A stretch of 9,029 nt of DNA from Flavobacteriales bacterium UBA3364. GTDB lineage: Bacteria > Bacteroidota > Bacteroidia > Flavobacteriales_F > PHOS-HE28. A program made the translations under genes and the position numbers. Location: the NCBI GenBank assembly GCA_002360495.1, contig DEQO01000073.1, positions 25,219-34,247 of the forward strand, written 5' to 3'. The notes below the pieces were generated by a model, which searched no databases, was not told where the DNA came from, and was given only the letters and a program-made list of their open reading frames with translations. Shown piece after piece: positions 5,747-9,029 of this stretch (position 1 is its first letter; each line of letters opens with the position of its first letter).

Positions 5747-6859
5747 ATGATCAGATCCATTACGCTCTCCCTCGTACTGCTCGGCGCGACCGCATTACAC
5801 GCACAGCAGGTCACCACTATCCTCGATGCCGCCACCCAGGTGGACGATGCCCTCTTCCGGGATCCTTCGGGCAACTTGTACGGTTCGCACTACATGGGCA
5901 GCAATGTGTACAAGATGACCCCCGACGGTACGGTCACCACTTTTCTATCGGGTCTCAATACACCGAACGGGATCGCGATGAACTCCCTCGGCGAGTTCTA
6001 TGTAGCGGATAATGTGGGCAACCGCATCTACCGGATCGCATCTGATGGCACACCCATCGACACTATCACGGTGATCAAGCCGAGTGGACTGCTGAAGGCA
6101 TGGGACAGTGACACCATCCTTTTCACGCAATACCAACCTGACAAGTTGGGCAAACTCGCGCCGGACGGTACGATCACCATCGTGCACGAAGGAGCACCGT
6201 TGAACGGCTCCGTCGGTTTGGCACACACTGATGATGGCACTCTCTACGTGGCCAACTTCACGGATCGCGAGATCTACCGGGTCATGGATGCTGAGCTGGA
6301 GTATGTGGCCACCGTCCCGGGGCCGTCGAACGGTGTGCTTGGCTTCATCACCGGAGCAGGCGGTACCCTCTTTGGCACCAGTTGGAACAGCCACGCCATC
6401 TACGCCATTGAGCCTGGCTACGTGGATAGTGTACGCTTGGTGGCCGGTGGCAATGGCCAAGGCAATGCTGATGGCGATGTGTCCATCGCGCAATTCAACC
6501 AGCCGAACGGGATCCTTGCGGTGGCTGGTGGCGATACCATCTACGTTTCGGATTTCGCCTCGAAGAACATCCGGATGATCACCGGCGTGCTCACGGGCGT
6601 TCGGGAGCTGCCTCCCGCTGCACCATTGTCCATCATCGCCGATCGTACAGGCGCCTCCATCGTGGTAGCGCTCGTTCGCCCGTTGTCCGGTAGTGGGATC
6701 TTCGACCTATACGACGCACAAGGGCGTATCATCCTGAGTAGGTTCGCACCACCTGGCGAGCAGCGCTTCACATTGCGTGGGAGCACCTTGACGCCAGGAG
6801 TCTATACGCTCACGCTCAAGGCCGATAGCTACCATGCGACAGGTCGATTCGTCTGGTGA
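5747..6859 (+). CDS. Secreted NHL/SMP-30-like beta-propeller with T9SS-type C-terminal domain
   Basis: A 370-residue protein. ATG 5747 is chosen because it directly precedes a signal peptide (MIRSITLSLVLLGATALHAQ); the frame is open for 87 more codons upstream, but that stretch is not protein-like. Residues ~21-285 contain repeated propeller blades with the pattern G-x-L-Y-V-A-[DN] followed by x-I-Y-[RK]-[IM]-x-x-D-G-T. Examples are GNLYGSHYMGSNVYKMTPDG, GEFYVADNVGNRIYRIASDG, GTLYVANFTDREIYRV, GTLFGTSWNSHAIYAI and DTIYVSDFASKNIRMI. This is the arrangement of NHL-repeat and SMP-30/gluconolactonase-like proteins, which bind partners or hydrolyse lactones. No SMP-30 metal ligand set was confirmed, so enzyme activity is not claimed. 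The last ~85 residues (FDLYDAQGRIIL then LTPGVYTLTLKAD) look like a T9SS sorting domain, so the protein should be surface-exposed or released. Confidence 0.84.
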   Translation: MIRSITLSLVLLGATALHAQQVTTILDAATQVDDALFRDPSGNLYGSHYMGSNVYKMTPDGTVTTFLSGLNTPNGIAMNSLGEFYVADNVGNRIYRIASDGTPIDTITVIKPSGLLKAWDSDTILFTQYQPDKLGKLAPDGTITIVHEGAPLNGSVGLAHTDDGTLYVANFTDREIYRVMDAELEYVATVPGPSNGVLGFITGAGGTLFGTSWNSHAIYAIEPGYVDSVRLVAGGNGQGNADGDVSIAQFNQPNGILAVAGGDTIYVSDFASKNIRMITGVLTGVRELPPAAPLSIIADRTGASIVVALVRPLSGSGIFDLYDAQGRIILSRFAPPGEQRFTLRGSTLTPGVYTLTLKADSYHATGRFVW

Positions 6860-6951
6860 ACCATATGAAGTTTGACACGCGCGACTCCACTGGCCCCGAT
6901 CGCGAGCATGCGCTGTATGCGATCCACCCACCGGAGGCATCCTTGATATAC

Positions 6952-7872
6952 ATGCTGCCCCGTCTCGTTCTGCTGATCGCGTTTCTCGTGCCATGTATAG
7001 CGCTTGCCAACGATCCGTTGGACTGGTCGGAATTGCAGCGGCTGTACGCGTGCGACCTGGCCATCGATGCCCGGTACGTGCGTGAAGATGAAGCGCACCT
7101 CTGGGTAAAGGTGGTGGTGGTGCTGCGCGACCGAGGCTACAGCATCGTTCCGGGTGATCATATCCGGGTGGACAAAGCGGCCTCCACCGATTGCGGCTAC
7201 GACTGGCACATAGGCGAGCTGCGCCGCTGGCGGCTCTACCTGCAGAAAGAGGAAGGGAAGGGGCATTGGGCGCTCCTTCGGCACAGCACCGGCAGCGCCA
7301 TCCATTTCATCCACGATCGGGCGATCATGCACATGCCCACTTGGGTGGAACTGCCCATCGCCGAGTTCGATCGTTGCTTGATCGAGTTCCGAACCTGCTA
7401 CACGAGCGCCGACAGCGGGAATACGTTCACCGCATCCTGCGACAAGGCCCGCATCGATTCACTGGCTGCGAACAACCCCATCCTCGCACAGTTCGAGCGG
7501 CAGGGGCGAACGGTCACAGGAGCGCATCTCTTCGCAGCGCCGGAGATCCCCGTGGTGGAGCAGCCCCCTGCCCCGATCCGCGAATGCGTCTGGCTGGACC
7601 AAGCGCCGAGGATGCACGGCGACGACCCATCGATCGTGGTATCGGTGCTCGATCCCACTCCGCACGCACTGGATCCGCGCACGGTAGTGCGCGTGTTGAT
7701 CGATGTGGATGGACGCATCCGCGATGCCACCATCGTGTGTGCCTCCAACCCGCAGCGCGATGCCGAGGCCCTGCGCGCGGTCGACGCCTTGCCCGTGTTG
7801 GAACCCGGCCGTAGTAAGGGCGTGCCCACCGCGTGCTACGAGGTGTTCCCCATCCGCTTCATCCTGAAGTAA
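6952..7872 (+). CDS. Periplasmic TonB-C-domain protein with unidentified N-terminal domain
   Basis: A 306-residue protein. ATG 6952 directly precedes a signal peptide (MLPRLVLLIAFLVPCIALAN). An in-frame ATG at 6856 would put a polar stretch of 32 residues in front of it. Residues ~25-110 form a beta-rich domain with YACDLAIDARYV, VKVVVVLRDRGYSIVPGD, STDCGYDW and GELRRWRLYLQKEEG. This order (strands, a late C-G, then a G-x-x-W-x-L-Y-L strand) is reminiscent of netrin/TIMP-like OB folds, but that is a weak inference. Residues 241-306 are a TonB C-terminal-type domain: VVRVLIDVDGRIRDATIV, DAEALRAVDALP, EPGRSKGVP and the closing FPIRFILK. Classical TonB has an inner-membrane anchor and a Pro-rich spacer. 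Here there is a cleavable-looking signal and no Pro-rich spacer, so energy transduction is doubtful. The next gene starts 2 nt after the stop. Confidence 0.78.
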   Translation: MLPRLVLLIAFLVPCIALANDPLDWSELQRLYACDLAIDARYVREDEAHLWVKVVVVLRDRGYSIVPGDHIRVDKAASTDCGYDWHIGELRRWRLYLQKEEGKGHWALLRHSTGSAIHFIHDRAIMHMPTWVELPIAEFDRCLIEFRTCYTSADSGNTFTASCDKARIDSLAANNPILAQFERQGRTVTGAHLFAAPEIPVVEQPPAPIRECVWLDQAPRMHGDDPSIVVSVLDPTPHALDPRTVVRVLIDVDGRIRDATIVCASNPQRDAEALRAVDALPVLEPGRSKGVPTACYEVFPIRFILK

Positions 7873-7874
7873 GA

Positions 7875-8618
7875 ATGATGGATCCCCACGGCCCGATCAA
7901 CCTCAGCCGCGTGCAGCGCTGCGATCAGGATTGGGCGACCATGCCACCCATGCCTGGTGGACGCCTCTGCCAGCAATGCTCCAAACGGATCGTGGATTTC
8001 ACGCGCATGTCGGACGCTGAGATCGCGCAGGCACACTGGGCGAGCGATCTGCCGGTATGCGGTATGTATCGCGAGGATCAGCTCCAGTTGAAACAACCGC
8101 GTGGCCGAGCCCATGGATCATGGCGTGGCCATCCCGCTCGTTTCAGTCTCGTGTCGCTGCTCCTGCTCGAACCATCGTTGTCGCCGGCGCAGGATGCACC
8201 CATCGAACAGGTGGCGCCGCAAGCCGACGTGAATGAACGCGCGGTCCTATCTGCGCCAGTATCGCCTGCGACCGCTGATCCAGTGATCATACGCGGCCAG
8301 GCCACGGAACGCGGAGAGCCCGTACCCTATGTGGTAGTATCCGTGAAGGGCACATTGCTGAGCATGACCACGAGCTGGGACGGCCGCTTTGCTCTCGACC
8401 TGTCGGAGATCGCGAAGACCGAACAGCGTGTTGTGGTGGTGATGCGGTGCATCGGTTACACCGCTATGGAACAGGAGGTGGATCTCCAGCGACCCGCTGA
8501 TATCATCTTCAACTTGGATGATGCTGTCAACAGTGAGGTCGCATACGCCGTGACGATCAAGCGTATACCATTGTATAAACGCATATGGTGGGGGATACAA
8601 CGGCCGTTCCGGAGGTAA
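7875..8618 (+). CDS. CarboxypepD_reg-like protein with N-terminal CxxC motif
   Basis: A 247-residue protein. The N-terminus has the Bacteroidota pattern C16-x3-W20-x2-M23, then GGRLCQQCSKRIVDFTRMSD (C32-x2-C35, V-D-F-T) and PVCGMYREDQL (C62-G). This is a small, possibly metal-binding cysteine module commonly found ahead of a membrane segment. A short hydrophobic stretch (RFSLVSLLLLEPSLS, ~89-103) may span or dip into the membrane. Residues 136-205 form a CarboxypepD_reg beta-sandwich: VIIRGQATERGEPVPYVVVSVKGT, then TTSWDGRFALDLSE and VVMRCIGYTAMEQEV. The end is basic (KRIPLYKRIWWGIQRPFRR). It starts 2 nt after the TonB-C gene stop, so the two are almost certainly cotranscribed. CarboxypepD_reg and TonB-C domains both belong to the world of outer-membrane transporters, but the actual role is unknown. 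ATG 7875 or 7878 could be used. Confidence 0.82.
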   Translation: MMDPHGPINLSRVQRCDQDWATMPPMPGGRLCQQCSKRIVDFTRMSDAEIAQAHWASDLPVCGMYREDQLQLKQPRGRAHGSWRGHPARFSLVSLLLLEPSLSPAQDAPIEQVAPQADVNERAVLSAPVSPATADPVIIRGQATERGEPVPYVVVSVKGTLLSMTTSWDGRFALDLSEIAKTEQRVVVVMRCIGYTAMEQEVDLQRPADIIFNLDDAVNSEVAYAVTIKRIPLYKRIWWGIQRPFRR

Positions 8619-8643
8619 GGAACGGAGTAGTGATCTCCTTCGC

Positions 8644-8685
8644 GACAACCCCGCCAATTGGAAGGGGACCGGTTCAACCGGCGAT
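8644..8685 (+). repeat. RAYT-end element, copy C (42 nt, upstream of a RAYT gene)
   Basis: The element starts GACAACCCCGCCAATTGG and ends AACCGGCGAT. Compared with copy B it has four substitutions and one missing G after the AAG, so the transposase frame is broken and the TGA has become CGA. It therefore no longer encodes a tail. The hairpin ACCGG-TTCAA-CCGGC (8668-8682) keeps four clean pairs. It lies 18 nt before the RAYT start codon. Between the preceding gene stop (8618) and this copy is a weak hairpin, GGAG (8624-8627) with CTCC (8635-8638), that might serve as a terminator. Confidence 0.72.
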
Positions 8686-8703
8686 GCCGATATTCGGGAT
8701 ACC

Positions 8704-9029
8704 ATGGCCGACCGTTTCCATCGCCGATCCATCCGGTTGCGCGGGTACGATTACACCCGCGCCGGCGCGTATTACGTCACGGTATGCACGCAAGGGCGAT
8801 TGCCGTTGTTCGGTGGTGTGGTGAATGACATGATGATGCCGAATGCCATGGGCAACATTGTTCAACGGTGTTGGGATGCGATACCCGAACACATGCCCAT
8901 GGTGGTGTGCGATGCGTTCGTGGTGATGCCGAACCATGTGCATGGGATCATCGTGATAACAGATGCGACGCGATCGTCGGTGGACAACGGATCGTCGGAC
9001 GGCAACGGTAGGGGCGGCGAATTCGCCGC
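8704..9029 (+). CDS. REP-associated tyrosine transposase (RAYT, Y1/HUH family), cut by window edge
   Basis: An open frame from ATG 8704 to the right edge gives 108 residues with no stop. It matches the N-terminal half of RAYT (Transposase IS200-like) proteins: RGYDYTRAGAYYVTVCTQGR (~13-32), LPLFGGV, NAMGNIVQRCWDAIPEHMP, and VVMPNHVHGIIVI, whose H-V-H is the HUH metal-binding motif at about residues 78-80. These enzymes cut and rejoin single-stranded DNA at REP-type hairpins; the catalytic tyrosine is expected in the part beyond the window. After the HUH motif comes a low-complexity S/D/G/N-rich linker from two 18-nt near-repeats (8972-8989, 8990-9007). This position is a variable loop in the family. 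The frame ends in GRGGEFA, coded by a perfect 16-nt palindrome at the edge. Copy C of the RAYT-end repeat lies just upstream. Confidence 0.9.
   Translation, partial: MADRFHRRSIRLRGYDYTRAGAYYVTVCTQGRLPLFGGVVNDMMMPNAMGNIVQRCWDAIPEHMPMVVCDAFVVMPNHVHGIIVITDATRSSVDNGSSDGNGRGGEFA
8972..9007 (+). repeat. Two 18-nt near-identical tandem units inside the RAYT gene
   Basis: GATCGTCGGTGGACAACG (8972-8989) and GATCGTCGGACGGCAACG (8990-9007) match at 15 of 18 positions and encode SSVDNG and SSDGNG. The unit length is a multiple of three, so copy number can vary without shifting the frame. Confidence 0.7.
9014..9029. repeat. Perfect 16-nt palindrome at the right edge, inside the RAYT gene
   Basis: GCGGCGAATTCGCCGC equals its own reverse complement. 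It ends exactly at the window edge, so it may extend further; the preceding bases are GGG. It encodes part of the GRGGEFA linker of the transposase. Confidence 0.7.

Noticed and set aside
6860..6951. Possible small gene or RNA between the propeller and TonB-C genes
   Set aside because: The 92 nt show no convincing structure; the open frame here is an upstream extension of the TonB-C gene before its signal peptide.
4554..8685. The interval between the RAYT-end copies as one composite mobile unit
   Set aside because: The copies lie in the same orientation, but the genes between are ordinary envelope genes on both strands, no target duplication was seen, and RAYTs are not known to move large cargo.

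Overview
This GC-rich window reads as chromosomal DNA of a Bacteroidota member, probably a GC-rich Flavobacteriales-like lineage (inference). The support is two secreted proteins with type IX secretion (T9SS) C-terminal sorting domains, a CarboxypepD_reg protein with the N-terminal Cys motif typical of Bacteroidota, a TonB-C domain protein, and starts that mostly lack Shine-Dalgarno sequences.

Layout: (1) 1-1259 holds two DUF1801 (YdhG-like) genes flanking a GNAT acetyltransferase. The first DUF1801 gene is on the minus strand and is cut by the left edge. (2) 1269-3998 is a minus-strand run of three exported proteins: two small secreted proteins that look like diverged tandem paralogs, then a 617-residue lipoprotein with an FG-GAP-like segment. 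(3) 4109-4371 is a small KOW-motif protein with a double hairpin behind it. (4) 4372-4680 has no intact gene. It holds a strong inverted repeat, a decayed 3' end of a REP-associated transposase (RAYT), and a second copy of the RAYT-end repeat. (5) 4681-6859 is a divergent pair of T9SS cargo proteins, one of them an NHL/SMP-30-like beta-propeller. (6) 6952-8618 is a tight two-gene unit: a periplasmic TonB-C protein and a membrane-linked CarboxypepD_reg protein. (7) 8644-9029 is a third RAYT-end repeat followed by a RAYT gene with its HUH motif, cut by the right edge.

Most genes encode envelope or secreted proteins without an obvious shared pathway. The clearest non-routine signal is the RAYT system. 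Three 42-43 nt elements, all in the plus orientation, correspond to the last codons of a RAYT reading frame. One is still joined in frame to a 37-residue transposase remnant, one is a solo tail, and one lies 18 nt upstream of a RAYT start codon. No CRISPR array, tRNA, rRNA or phage gene was seen.
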